This document shows positions 40,122 to 49,210 of a stretch of 64,000 nucleotides of DNA, piece by piece. Each line of letters begins with the position of its first letter. The first letter of the stretch is position 1. The stretch is from NCBI GenBank assembly GCA_038238015.1, contig JBBRYA010000005.1, positions 33,201 through 97,200 on the forward strand, written 5' to 3'. The translations under genes were made by a program, and so were the position numbers. The stretch is from DASQFQ01 sp038238015 (GTDB lineage Bacteria; Actinomycetota; Thermoleophilia; Solirubrobacterales; Solirubrobacteraceae). A model generated the notes under the pieces. That model had not been told where the DNA came from. It saw only the letters and a program-made list of their open reading frames with translations, and ran no database searches.

Positions 40122-41771
40122 TCAGCGAGGGGGGCCGAAGTAGAAGCCCTGTGCCAGAGGGCAGCCCATCTCCCTGAGCAGCACCGCCTGCTCCTCGGTC
40201 TCCACGCCCTCGGCGACGACGTCGAGGCCCAGGGCGGCGGCCATCGAGACGACGGACGCGACGATCGCCACGTCCTGGCGCCCCCGGCCGAGACTGGCCA
40301 CGAAGGTGCGGTCGATCTTGATCATGTCGATCGGGAAGTCCTTGAGGTGCTGCAAGGACGAGTAGCCCGTGCCGAAGTCGTCGAGGACCAGACGCACGCC
40401 GAGCTCCTTGAGCCGTGCCAGGTTGCTGACCATCGCGGGTGTCACGTCCAGCAGGACGGTCTCGGTGACCTCGAGGCTCAGGGACGTCGGGGCGAGCCCG
40501 CTTGCCAGCAGGCTGGCGGTGACCGTGTCGACCAGGTCGGGCTCGGCGATCTGGCGAACCGAGAGGTTGACCGATACCCACGAGCCCGGCGCACCCTGTG
40601 CCCGGAGGAACGCCGCCGCTCGGTGGCACGCGTGCTCGAGCACCCAGGAGCCGATCGGGATGATCAGCCCGGACTCATCGGCCACCGGGATGAACTCCGC
40701 GGGGTCGATCGCGCGACGACCGAGCCGCTGCCAGCGCAGGAGCGCCTCGTGGGCGACGACGCTGCCGTCGACGAGCGACACGATCGGCTGGAAGACAAGC
40801 TCGAGCTCGCGGCGCTCGAGCGCGCCCTCGAGCTCGTTCTCGGTGCGCAGGCGCTCGAGCGTCCGGCGGCGCAGCTCCTCGTCGAAGATCTCCACGCGCC
40901 CTGGGCCCCGCTCTTTCGCCCGGTAGGCCGCAGCGTCGGCGTGGCCGAGCAGCGCGTCCGCGTCCGTCGTGGCGGCAGTGCCCAGCGCGATGCCGACGCT
41001 CGCCGAAGGCTGGTGCCTCGTCCCGCCCGCCACCACCGGCTCCTGCACCGCGGCCGCCACTCTGGCTCCGAGGGCGACCGCCGTCCGCTCGTCGACGTCC
41101 TCGCAGACCACGACGAACTCGTCGCCTCCGAGGCGCGCGACCGTGTCCGCCGGGCGCACCGTCGCGGAGATCTGGTCCGCCAGCGCCACGAGCAGGGCGT
41201 CCCCGGCGGCATGGCCGAAGAGGTCGTTGACCCGTTTGAAGTTGTCGATGTCGACGAACAGCACGGCGGCGGCGGTTCCCGCACGCTGGGAGAGCGCAAG
41301 GGCGTGCTCGATGCGGTCAAGGCAGAGCGTGCGGTTGGCCAGCCCCGTGAGCGGGTCGTGCAGCGCCAGGTGGCGCATCTGCTCCTCGACGGCAAGGCGC
41401 TCGGAGATGTCACGACCGATGGCCAGCAGGAGCGGCCCGTCCTCGGTCTCCACGATCCCCCAGCTCATCTCCCCGACGAACTCGCTGCCGTCGCGCCGCA
41501 GCCCGTGGGCTCGCTCGGTGAAGCTCAGCGGGTGCTCGAGCGCGAAGTACAGATCGACGTTGCGCCGGTAGCGGTCCCGCAGGCGCGGCGGCCACAGCAT
41601 CTCGATCGGCCGGCCGATGAGCTCTTCGCGGGAGTAGCCGAACTGCTGCTCGGCGAGGGCGTTAGCGAACACGATCGTGCCGGCGCGCGAAGCGCCCACG
41701 GTGGCGTCGGGCAGGCCCTCGAGCACCGCTCGCAGAGCCAGCGACTCGAGCGCTTGGGCCTCGTTGTCCAC
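40122..41771 (-). CDS. PAS-GGDEF-EAL c-di-GMP signalling protein
   Basis: The product is 549 aa. A PAS domain (about 10-125) has GTIVFANALAEQQFGYSREE and the PAC end LLLAIGRDISER. The GGDEF domain (about 130-300) has DPLTGLANRTLCLDRI and intact RLGGDEFVVV with the I-site RPAD. The EAL domain (about 310-549) has AHEALLRW, VSVNLSVRQI, LVLDDFGTGYSSLQHLKDF and VVAEGVETEEQA. Both catalytic sites look intact, so it may make and degrade c-di-GMP. There is no membrane segment. Its stop is 2 bp from the NUDIX stop. Confidence 0.94.
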   Translation of the reverse strand: MDNEAQALESLALRAVLEGLPDATVGASRAGTIVFANALAEQQFGYSREELIGRPIEMLWPPRLRDRYRRNVDLYFALEHPLSFTERAHGLRRDGSEFVGEMSWGIVETEDGPLLLAIGRDISERLAVEEQMRHLALHDPLTGLANRTLCLDRIEHALALSQRAGTAAAVLFVDIDNFKRVNDLFGHAAGDALLVALADQISATVRPADTVARLGGDEFVVVCEDVDERTAVALGARVAAAVQEPVVAGGTRHQPSASVGIALGTAATTDADALLGHADAAAYRAKERGPGRVEIFDEELRRRTLERLRTENELEGALERRELELVFQPIVSLVDGSVVAHEALLRWQRLGRRAIDPAEFIPVADESGLIIPIGSWVLEHACHRAAAFLRAQGAPGSWVSVNLSVRQIAEPDLVDTVTASLLASGLAPTSLSLEVTETVLLDVTPAMVSNLARLKELGVRLVLDDFGTGYSSLQHLKDFPIDMIKIDRTFVASLGRGRQDVAIVASVVSMAAALGLDVVAEGVETEEQAVLLREMGCPLAQGFYFGPPR

Positions 41772-41827
41772 GTCCAGCCGGGTCTACCCGTAGTGGTCAC
41801 AGCTAGGCTCGCCGCTAGGGTCGAGCC

Positions 41828-42850
41828 ATGAACCTTCGACCCTTCGCTCGCACCGGCGTCCAGGTGAGCCCGCTCTGCCTTGGCGCGATGATGTTCGGCG
41901 AGTGGGGCAACCCCGACCACGAGGACGGCGTGCGGATCATCCATCGCGCGCTCGACGCCGGGATCAACTTCATCGACACCGCGGACGTCTACTCGCGCGG
42001 GGAGTCCGAGGAGATCGTCGCCAAGGCGCTCGCCGGCGGCCGCCGCGACAACGTCTTCCTCGCCACCAAGGTCCACGGCACGATGGGCGACGACGCGAAC
42101 GAGTTCGGCAACTCGCGCCGCTGGATCGTGCGAGAGGTCGAGGCGTCGCTCAAGCGCCTGGGCACCGACTGGATCGACCTCTACCAGATCCACCGCCCCG
42201 AGCTCGACACCGACATCGAGGAGACGCTCGGCGCGCTGAGCGACCTCGTCCACCAGGGCAAGGTCCGCTACATCGGCTCCTCGACCTTCCCGCCGTCGCG
42301 GATCGTCGAGGCCCAGTGGGCCTCGCGCGAGCGCGGCCTCGAGCGCTTCGTCTCCGAGCAGCCGCCCTACTCGCTGCTCGTGCGCGGCGTGGAGGAGGAC
42401 GTGCTGCCGACCTGCCTTCGCCACGGCGTCGGCGTGATCCCCTGGAGCCCGCTGGCGGGAGGCTGGCTGTCGGGTCGCTGGCGCAAGGGCCAGGACGCGC
42501 CCTCCTCGACGCGCGCGGAGCGCATGCCCGCCCGCTACGACCTCTCAGACCCGGGCAACCAGCGCAAGCTCGACGCGGCCGACGCACTCGCGCAGCTCGC
42601 CGACGACGCCGGTCTGTCGCTGATCCACATGGCGCTCGCCTTTGTGATCCGCCACCCGGCGGTGACCGCTGCGATCATCGGACCGCGCACGATGGACCAG
42701 CTCGAGTCCCAGCTGGGCGCCGCCGACGTCGAGCTCTCCGAGGACGTGCTCGACCGCATCGACGAGATCGTCCCGCCGGGGGTCAACGTGAACGCGGTCG
42801 ACGCCGGGTGGCAGAACCCCGACCTGGACCCGCGGGCGCGCCGGCGCTAG
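41828..42850 (+). CDS. Aldo/keto reductase (second paralogue)
   Basis: The product is 340 aa. It shares with the first AKR the blocks FIDTADVYSRGESEEIVAK, FLATKVHGTMGDD, WIDLYQIHRPE and VIPWSPLAGGWLSGRW. The C terminus (VNAVDAGWQNPDLDPRARRR) differs. It is an NADPH-dependent carbonyl reductase of unknown substrate. It is divergent from the PAS-GGDEF-EAL gene with a 56-bp gap. Confidence 0.92.
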   Translation: MNLRPFARTGVQVSPLCLGAMMFGEWGNPDHEDGVRIIHRALDAGINFIDTADVYSRGESEEIVAKALAGGRRDNVFLATKVHGTMGDDANEFGNSRRWIVREVEASLKRLGTDWIDLYQIHRPELDTDIEETLGALSDLVHQGKVRYIGSSTFPPSRIVEAQWASRERGLERFVSEQPPYSLLVRGVEEDVLPTCLRHGVGVIPWSPLAGGWLSGRWRKGQDAPSSTRAERMPARYDLSDPGNQRKLDAADALAQLADDAGLSLIHMALAFVIRHPAVTAAIIGPRTMDQLESQLGAADVELSEDVLDRIDEIVPPGVNVNAVDAGWQNPDLDPRARRR

Positions 42851-42853
42851 CAG

Positions 42854-43321
42854 CTAGCGCCAGCCGCGCCGCGGCGGCTGCAGCTGGCCGATCCAGACGC
42901 TGCGCGGGCGCTCGCGCTGGCTGTGATGCGCGATCCAGGCGACGATGGCGATCGGGATCGCGAGCGGGGCGATGAAGAAGCCCGCCATCAGCACCAGCGG
43001 GATGCCGAGCGCGATCAGCGTCAGCCACGCCTCGGGCGGGGCGAGGCTGAGCGCGGCGAAGATCAGCACGAGCACCGCGAGGGCGCCGAGCAGCGGGCGC
43101 CCGGCGCCGCCTCGCCGCGGCGCGGGCGCCACGGGCAGCGTGGGGAGATCGGCGGTGAGCGCGTCGAGGCGCGACAGGCCCACGGCCGCGTAGGCATCGT
43201 GCACGCGGGCATCGAGCTCCTCGCGGCTCAGGCGGCCGGCGGTGTAGTGGGCCTTGAGGAAATCGACGGCGCTTTCGCGGTCGGCGTCCGAGGCCCGGAT
43301 GTCAGGCGAGAAGATCCGCAT
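42854..43321 (-). CDS. DUF1707 membrane protein
   Basis: The product is 155 aa. The N-terminal DUF1707 (SHOCT-like) motif is IRASDADRESAVDFLKAHYT then AGRLSREELDARVHDAY. Two hydrophobic hairpins follow (LLGALAVLVLIFAALSLA and LIALGIPLVLMAGFFIAPL), and a basic tail ends the protein. The family is widespread in actinobacteria with unknown function; the N-terminal part may bind protein partners. It is convergent with the AKR gene, 3 bp apart. Confidence 0.88.
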   Translation of the reverse strand: MRIFSPDIRASDADRESAVDFLKAHYTAGRLSREELDARVHDAYAAVGLSRLDALTADLPTLPVAPAPRRGGAGRPLLGALAVLVLIFAALSLAPPEAWLTLIALGIPLVLMAGFFIAPLAIPIAIVAWIAHHSQRERPRSVWIGQLQPPRRGWR

Positions 43322-43352
43322 CGCTTACTCGCCGTAAGGTAGCGCGGCGCGC

Positions 43353-44201
43353 TCAGATCTGCAGCCCGGCAGGTAGCGCTTCTGACCGGGAGCCGGCGAG
43401 ACGGGCGGCCAGATACTCGCCGGCGAGCCGCGAGCCCTCGGTGCTGAGGTTGTAGCTGTTGGCGCATCGCAGCCGCGGTTCGGCCAGGATGGGGTTGAGG
43501 TCGACGTGCTCGACGCCCGCCCTGCCGCAGGCGGCGCGGACGTCGGCGGTGACCCGCTCCGCGATCCGGCGCTGGACGGAGGGGCCTCTGATCCGGCGCG
43601 TGAAGTCCGGGACGAGCACACGCGCCGCAGGCCACGCCTCGCGGGCCACGCCGACAAAGCGCTCGAGGTCGTCGGTTCCGGTGTAGGGCAGCAGCTGGTG
43701 GCCGAACGCCCCCACGAGCGGGCGCATCGGGCGGAAGGCCGCGAACGCGTGGCGGCCGAGCCGGCGGCCGACGTCGTTGCGCAGGCGCAGGAAGCGCGGG
43801 GTGTCCGGGAGCACGATCCGCCGCGTGTAGATCCCGCCGATCGAGACGATCACGACGTCTGGATCGTCGGAGAGCCGCAGGTGGTGCCAGAGCTCCTCGG
43901 CGCGGGCGGGGAGGTGGTCGAACTGCGTGACGAAGACGATCCCGAACTCCATCGGCACGCCCTGCTCGAGCAGCCGCGCCGCGAGCGTCGCGGGCCACCC
44001 GACCGGCGTGTGGGTCCCGTGCGCGCCGTCCATCGCCCTGAACCCGCAGTCGCCGAAGTAGGCGACGCGCAGCGCCGGCTCGCCCGGCAGCGCGGTGCCG
44101 CTCCAGCGGCGCGTGGGATCGACGGGCGACGGGCCGAGCGCCGCGCGGTAGAGCGGCCGTAGGACCGACCGCGTTCGCTGTCTGGCTCGCGGGGCTCGCA
44201 C
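43353..44201 (-). CDS. SGNH-hydrolase-like protein lacking usual catalytic residues
   Basis: The product is 282 aa. The fold is suggested by block I LRVAYFGDCGFRAMDG, block III VVIVSIGGIYTRR and block V NSYNLSTEGSRLAGEYLA. Relative to GDSL/SGNH hydrolases the Ser of GDS is Cys, the GxN Asn is not in place, and the DxxH pair is replaced by N and S. It could be a thiol-dependent variant, an inactive relative or a false fold match. It is divergent from the TPP enzyme gene by 17 bp. Confidence 0.55.
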   Translation of the reverse strand: MRAPRARQRTRSVLRPLYRAALGPSPVDPTRRWSGTALPGEPALRVAYFGDCGFRAMDGAHGTHTPVGWPATLAARLLEQGVPMEFGIVFVTQFDHLPARAEELWHHLRLSDDPDVVIVSIGGIYTRRIVLPDTPRFLRLRNDVGRRLGRHAFAAFRPMRPLVGAFGHQLLPYTGTDDLERFVGVAREAWPAARVLVPDFTRRIRGPSVQRRIAERVTADVRAACGRAGVEHVDLNPILAEPRLRCANSYNLSTEGSRLAGEYLAARLAGSRSEALPAGLQI

Positions 44202-44218
44202 GAGGGCGCCAGTCTAGG

Positions 44219-45892
44219 GTGTCGGCGGTGGCCCGAACCGGCGGACAGATACTCGCCGACCAGCTCCTGCTCCAGGGCTCCGAGCTGGCCTTCTGCGTGC
44301 CCGGCGAGAGCTACCTGGCGCTGCTCGACGGGCTCTACGGCCACCGCGAGCGCTTCCGGATCGTCAACTGCCGCCACGAGGGCGCGGCGGCCAACGCCGC
44401 CGACGCCTACGGCAAGCTCACCGGCCGCCCGGGGGTCTGCATGGTCACCCGCGGGCCGGGAGCGACCCACGCCGCGGTGGGCGTGCACACCGCGATGCAG
44501 GACTCGACGCCGCTGCTGCTCCTCGTCGGCCAGGTCGCGCGCCACGAGCGCGGGCGCGAGGCCTTCCAGGAGCTCGACTACGAGGCCGTCTTCGGGCCGA
44601 TGGCGAAGTGGGCGCACGAGCTCACCGACGCCGCGAGCATCCCCGAGGTGCTCGCGCGCGCCTATTCGGTGGCGACCAGCGGGCGCCCCGGCCCCGTGGT
44701 GATCGCGCTGCCCGAGGACGTGCTCGCCGAGCAGGCCGAGGTCCCCGACGGGGCGCCCCACGTGGCGTATCAGACCGGCCCCGATCACGGGCAGCTGCGC
44801 CAGCTCGAGCAGCGCCTGGAGGCGGCTGAGCGTCCATTCGTGCTGGTCGGCGGCGGCCCCTGGGACGCCGAGGCGTGCGAGCGCTTCACCGCCTGGGCGC
44901 TCGCCAGCGGGCTGCCGGTGGCGGCGACCTTCCGCCGCCAGGACCTCGTTGACAACACGAGCCCGTGCTACGTGGGCGACGTCGGCATCGGCGTCAACCC
45001 GCGCCTCGCGCAGCGGGTGCGCGACTGCGACCTGCTGATCGTCATCGGCGCGCGGCTGACCGAGATCGAGACGCAGGGCTACACGCTGCCCTCGCCGCCC
45101 CCCCACACGCCGCAGCCGCTGGTCCACGTCCATCCCGACGCGGACGAGCTCGGCCGCGTCTACGTGCCCGACCTCTCGATCCTCGGCGGAGTGCGCGAGC
45201 TCGCCGCCGCGCTGCGCCCGGTTGACGGCGGGCGCTGGGCGGCCTGGACCGCGGCGGCGCGCGCCGACTACGAGGCCCACCTGCGCCACGCTCCCGCGCC
45301 GGGCGCCGGGGTGGACATGGGCGACGTCGTCGCGCACCTGCGCGGCGCGCTGCCGCCCGACGCGGTGCTCACCAACGGCGCGGGCAACTTCTCGGGCTGG
45401 CTGGCGCGCTTCTACCAGTGGCGGCGCTTCGGCACGCAGCTCGCCCCTCAGAGCGGCGCGATGGGCTACGGCGTCCCGGCGGCGATCGCCGCGCAGGTCC
45501 TACACCCGGAGCGCCTCGTGGTCGCGCTCGCGGGCGACGGCGACTTCGAGATGTACGAGGCCGAGCTGGCCACCGCGATGCAGGAGGGTCTGCCGATCGT
45601 GGTCATCGTGGTCAACAACTCGACCTACGGGACGATCCGCATGCACCAGGAGCGCCGCTATCCCGAGCGCGTGATCGCGACCGACCTGCGCAACCCGGAC
45701 TTCGTCGCGCTGGCCCGCGCCCACGGCGCGCACGGCGAGCGCGTGCTCGACGCGGCGGACTTCCCGGCGGCATTGACGCGCGCGCGAGAGGCCGGCGGCC
45801 CGGCACTGATCGAGCTCGTCACCGACCCCGAGGCGCTGACACCGCACGCGTCGCTGTCGGCGATCCGCGAGAGCGCTGCGGCTCCGCGGTGA
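44219..45892 (+). CDS. Thiamine-diphosphate enzyme, acetolactate synthase-like
   Basis: GTG 44219 is the start. The product is 557 aa. Three domains are seen: the Pyr domain with catalytic Glu (IVNCRHEGAAANAADAYGKL), a central domain (VLVGGGPWDAEA), and the TPP-binding domain with GDGDFEMYEAELATAMQE and VIVVNNSTYGTIRMHQERRY. It resembles the IlvB-like proteins that act without a small subunit. No ilvN or ilvC is near, so biosynthetic acetolactate synthase is not the likely role; oxalyl-CoA decarboxylase- or IolD-like roles are possible. The stop overlaps the amidase start as GTGA. Confidence 0.88.
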   Translation: MSAVARTGGQILADQLLLQGSELAFCVPGESYLALLDGLYGHRERFRIVNCRHEGAAANAADAYGKLTGRPGVCMVTRGPGATHAAVGVHTAMQDSTPLLLLVGQVARHERGREAFQELDYEAVFGPMAKWAHELTDAASIPEVLARAYSVATSGRPGPVVIALPEDVLAEQAEVPDGAPHVAYQTGPDHGQLRQLEQRLEAAERPFVLVGGGPWDAEACERFTAWALASGLPVAATFRRQDLVDNTSPCYVGDVGIGVNPRLAQRVRDCDLLIVIGARLTEIETQGYTLPSPPPHTPQPLVHVHPDADELGRVYVPDLSILGGVRELAAALRPVDGGRWAAWTAAARADYEAHLRHAPAPGAGVDMGDVVAHLRGALPPDAVLTNGAGNFSGWLARFYQWRRFGTQLAPQSGAMGYGVPAAIAAQVLHPERLVVALAGDGDFEMYEAELATAMQEGLPIVVIVVNNSTYGTIRMHQERRYPERVIATDLRNPDFVALARAHGAHGERVLDAADFPAALTRAREAGGPALIELVTDPEALTPHASLSAIRESAAAPR

Positions 45893-47046
45893 GGAGCGCC
45901 GCGGAGACCGCCGCCGCGGTGGGGGCGGGCGAGCTCGACCCCGTCGCCGTGGTGCAGGAGGCGCTCGACGCGATCGAGGAGCACGCCGCGCTCAACGCCG
46001 TGCTCACCGTGTGCCGCGACAGCGCGCTGGCGCGCGCCCGCAGTGGCGTGCGCGGGCGCCTGGCGGGCGTGCCGCTGCTGGTCAAGGACCTGATCGACGT
46101 GGCGGGCACGCGCACGACGTTTGGCTCCAAGCTCTACGCCGACCGTGTGGCGACCGAGACGGCTCCGTGCGTGCGCGCGCTCGAGGCCGAGGGCGCGATC
46201 GTGGTCGCCAAGACCAACCTCGACGAGTTCGCCTGGGGGGTCGGCGGGCACAACGCGCACTACGGCCCGGTGCAGAACCCGCTGCATCCGGGGCGCATCA
46301 CCGGCGGCTCGAGCAGCGGCAACGCCGCCGGGCTCGCGACCGGCATGGGCGCGCTGGCGCTGGGGACGGACACCGGCGGCTCGGTGCGGCTGCCGGCCGC
46401 GGGCTGCGGCGTGGTGGGCTTCAAGCCCGAGCTCGGGACGATCCCGACCGACGGCGCCTATCCGCTCGCGCCGAGCTTCGACACGATCGGGCCGATGGCG
46501 CGCACGGTAGAGGACTGCGCGCTGGCATGGTCGGTGCTCACCGGGCAGTCCGCGCCCGAGGCGCGCGAGCACTCGGTCGCGACGCTCGAGCGCGCGCCCA
46601 GCCTGCGCGGCGACGAGCCCGACCCCGGGCCGGGCGCGCTCCCGGTGCCCGAGGGCGACGTGTGGCCCGTGTTCGACAGCGAGGCGCTCGCGTCGCACCG
46701 CGCGACCTGGCCGTCGCGCGCCGCCGACTACGGCGACGTCATCGGACCCAAGCTCGAGGCGGCGAGCACGGTCACCGCCGAGCGGGTGGCCGGCGCCTAC
46801 GCGGCGCTTCACCTCTGGCGCGAGCGCGCCGCGACCTGGCACGGCGCCGACGTCGTGCTCTCGCCCGTGCTCGGCACGCCCGAGCTCCCAGAGGCCGGCG
46901 TGCACGAGCGCGAGTTCCGCTTCGCGTTCTCGGCGTTCACGCGCGTGTTCTCCTACCTCGGCTGGTCGGCGATCGCGATCGGCGACACGCAGCTCGCGGC
47001 GCGCGACTCGCGCACGCTGTTCGAGGCGGCGCTGGCGCGGGAGTAG
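45889..47046 (+). CDS. Amidase signature enzyme
   Basis: GTG 45889 overlaps the TPP gene stop. The product is 385 aa, short for the family. The triad is Lys in VPLLVKDLIDVAGT, Ser in GGSSSGNAAGLATG (cis-Ser) and Ser in LGTDTGGSVRLPAAGCG (nucleophile). It resembles AtzE/GatA relatives and hydrolyses an amide or biuret-like bond. Translational coupling to a TPP enzyme suggests a shared pathway, perhaps breakdown of an amide-containing compound. Confidence 0.9.
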   Translation: MRSAAETAAAVGAGELDPVAVVQEALDAIEEHAALNAVLTVCRDSALARARSGVRGRLAGVPLLVKDLIDVAGTRTTFGSKLYADRVATETAPCVRALEAEGAIVVAKTNLDEFAWGVGGHNAHYGPVQNPLHPGRITGGSSSGNAAGLATGMGALALGTDTGGSVRLPAAGCGVVGFKPELGTIPTDGAYPLAPSFDTIGPMARTVEDCALAWSVLTGQSAPEAREHSVATLERAPSLRGDEPDPGPGALPVPEGDVWPVFDSEALASHRATWPSRAADYGDVIGPKLEAASTVTAERVAGAYAALHLWRERAATWHGADVVLSPVLGTPELPEAGVHEREFRFAFSAFTRVFSYLGWSAIAIGDTQLAARDSRTLFEAALARE

Positions 47047-47056
47047 TCTGGCCTGC

Positions 47057-48193
47057 ATGGACGGGGCCTCCACGACGGTTGCCGGCGTTGCCGCGCCGGC
47101 CGTCGGCATCGACGCGCTCGAGCTGTTCGTCGACCTGCTCGCGCGCGTGGACCAGGACGGCTCCTCCGACGCGTTCTTCGGCCGCCTGTGCGAGGCGACG
47201 TGCGCGCTGACCTCGATGGACCGGTCGGTGATCTTCCGCTACGACGAGGCCCGCCGCCGGGTGCGCGCGGTGGGCACGCACAACATCCCGCTCGAGGTCT
47301 TCGAGCAGGCCCAGTTCACCGTCGAGGACGCGCCGATCGCCCGCCTCGCGCTGATGGAGGATCGGGTCATCGACGTCCCCGAGAGCACCGGCCTCGGGCT
47401 CCCCGAGCGCTTCCGCGGGCTGCTGCGCGACGGCCTGCTCGTGTGCACCCCGATGTCGGCCTCGGGACGCTGGAGCGGCGTGATCCTGTCCGATCGCGAA
47501 GACCGCCGGCCGCTGTCTGACTCCGAGCGCTACCTGCTGTGGACCGTGGGCAAGACCGCCGCACTGGCCACCCACGCGCACGTCGCCACGACCCTGCAGG
47601 AGCGCGCGCGCCAGCTGCAGGAGCGCATCGACCTCGCCCGCGACGTCCACGACGGCGTGGTCCAGCGGCTGTTCGGCGTGGCGATGGCGGTGTCGAGCGA
47701 CGCCGAGCTCTCGCGCGCCGCGCGCGACCGCATCGCCGACGAGCTCCACGCCGCGCTGCGCGACCTGCGCGACGCCGTGCAGCGCCCGCTCGGGCGCACC
47801 TCGCGCCCGACCGAGACCACGCTCGTCGCCGAGGTCGAGCGCCTGCACCGCGAGCACCCCGACCTCGGCCTCGTGCTGACCGGCGACCCCGCCGAGCGCG
47901 AGGTGCCCGCTCACCTCGAGCCACTCGCGCAGTCGGTGCTCTCAGAGGCGGTCCGCAACGCCCACAAGCACGCCGACCCCACGCGGGTTGAGGTCGCGAT
48001 CGAGCGCTTCGAGGGCGTCTGGGTGATGGAGGTGTCCAACGACGGCCTGCGCGGCGCGGTGCCTCCGCACACGGGCATGGGGCTGCGGCTGGCCGCGATG
48101 GAGGCGCTGCAGGTCGGCGGCCTCGTGGAGTTCGGCAGGCGCGACGAAGCAAGCTGGCGGGTCCGACTGGCGGTGCCGCTTGAGCACGCCTGA
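47057..48193 (+). CDS. GAF-domain sensor histidine kinase (NarL-type partner)
   Basis: The product is 378 aa. A GAF domain (about 20-180) is followed by a coiled coil (HVATTLQERARQLQERIDLA), the HisKA_3 phosphoacceptor in RDVHDGVVQRLFGVAMA, and an HATPase_c domain with the N box SEAVRNAHKHA, MEVSNDG and GMGLRLAAMEAL. There are no membrane segments, so it senses a cytosolic ligand or redox state. It overlaps the response regulator gene by 14 bases. Confidence 0.93.
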   Translation: MDGASTTVAGVAAPAVGIDALELFVDLLARVDQDGSSDAFFGRLCEATCALTSMDRSVIFRYDEARRRVRAVGTHNIPLEVFEQAQFTVEDAPIARLALMEDRVIDVPESTGLGLPERFRGLLRDGLLVCTPMSASGRWSGVILSDREDRRPLSDSERYLLWTVGKTAALATHAHVATTLQERARQLQERIDLARDVHDGVVQRLFGVAMAVSSDAELSRAARDRIADELHAALRDLRDAVQRPLGRTSRPTETTLVAEVERLHREHPDLGLVLTGDPAEREVPAHLEPLAQSVLSEAVRNAHKHADPTRVEVAIERFEGVWVMEVSNDGLRGAVPPHTGMGLRLAAMEALQVGGLVEFGRRDEASWRVRLAVPLEHA

Positions 48194-48827
48194 GATCAAC
48201 CCCGGCCGGATCGCCGCCGGCGTGTCGGACGCCAAGCGCCTGCGGGTGCTGGTGGTCGACGATCACGAGGTCGTGCACTGGGGCTTCCGGCTGATGCTCG
48301 GCGAGCAGCCCTGGGTGGAGCGCTGCCTGAGCGCGCGCAACGGCGATGAGGCGATCACGCTCGCCCGCCGCTACGAGCCCCACGTCGCGCTCGTGGACCT
48401 GTTCATCGGGCAGGAGTCGGGCGCCGAGATCTGCGAGCGCCTGCGCTTCCTGACCCCGGCGACCAACGTGCTGCTGATCTCCGGGGCGGGGCGCATCTCG
48501 CCCAACGCGGCGCGCGCGGCCGGTGCCGCCGGCTTCATCTCCAAGGACTGGCCGGCCGCCGACATCGCGGGCGCGGTGCGGATGGTCGGCCTCGGCATGA
48601 CGGTGTTCAAGCCCAACGAGTCGCCGACCGGGCCGCCGCTGACCGACCGCGAGCGCGAGGTGCTCGACCTCGTCGCGGGCGGCGCCACCAACCGCGAGAT
48701 CGCCGACCGCCTCTTCCTCTCCCCGCACACGATCAAGGAGCACACCTCCTCGCTCTATCGCAAGCTCGCCGTGCGCAACCGCGCCGAGGCGGTGCAGAAG
48801 GCCCAGCGGCTCGGGCTGATCTCCTAG
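48180..48827 (+). CDS. NarL/LuxR-family response regulator
   Basis: TTG 48180 is the earliest start; an in-frame GTG lies about 42 bases downstream. The product is up to 215 aa. The receiver domain has VLVVDDHEVVHWGF, the phosphorylated Asp in VALVDLFIGQESG and Lys in GFISKDWP. The LuxR HTH is LTDREREVLDLVAGGATNRE followed by IADRLFLSPHTIKEH. It is the partner of the kinase just upstream. Its stop overlaps the convergent DUF3037 gene by 4 bases. Confidence 0.93.
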   Translation: MSTPEINPGRIAAGVSDAKRLRVLVVDDHEVVHWGFRLMLGEQPWVERCLSARNGDEAITLARRYEPHVALVDLFIGQESGAEICERLRFLTPATNVLLISGAGRISPNAARAAGAAGFISKDWPAADIAGAVRMVGLGMTVFKPNESPTGPPLTDREREVLDLVAGGATNREIADRLFLSPHTIKEHTSSLYRKLAVRNRAEAVQKAQRLGLIS

Positions 48828-49210
48828 AGCTCGACCAGCGACGCCACGAGGCGGTCGAGCATCGCGCCGGGGTCGTCGCAGAGCCCGGTGTGGACCGGCG
48901 AGGTCTGGATCATGGTGCTCGCCGGCGCCACCAGCCAGTGGAAGCGCTCGGACTGCTCCAGCCGCGCCACCGCGCCGGCCTCCGGGTCACCGGCGGCCAC
49001 GCGCACGATCGCGTCGAGGTGGGTGAGGACGTCGGCGGGGTCGAGGCTCGGATCGAGCGCCGCCAGGCGCGCCGGGTCGAGCGCGACGCGCGCGGCCAGG
49101 TACCCGCGCGTGCGGCAGAACAGCACGACGCCCGCGTTGACGAACTCGCCGCGCTCGACGCGCGGGACCACGCGCACGATCGCGTACTGGAACGGGTCAG
49201 TTCCGGGCAC
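48824..49210 (-). CDS. DUF3037 family protein, partner of HipA-like kinase
   Basis: The product is 128 aa. FQYAIVRVVPRVERGEFVNA and GVVLFCRTRGYLAARV are the family hallmark. It overlaps the end of the HipA-like gene by 14 bases. DUF3037 next to a HipA-like kinase is a recurrent pair in actinobacteria and proteobacteria and may be a regulatory or toxin-antitoxin-like unit, but its biochemistry is not settled. Confidence 0.88.
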   Translation of the reverse strand: MPGTDPFQYAIVRVVPRVERGEFVNAGVVLFCRTRGYLAARVALDPARLAALDPSLDPADVLTHLDAIVRVAAGDPEAGAVARLEQSERFHWLVAPASTMIQTSPVHTGLCDDPGAMLDRLVASLVEL

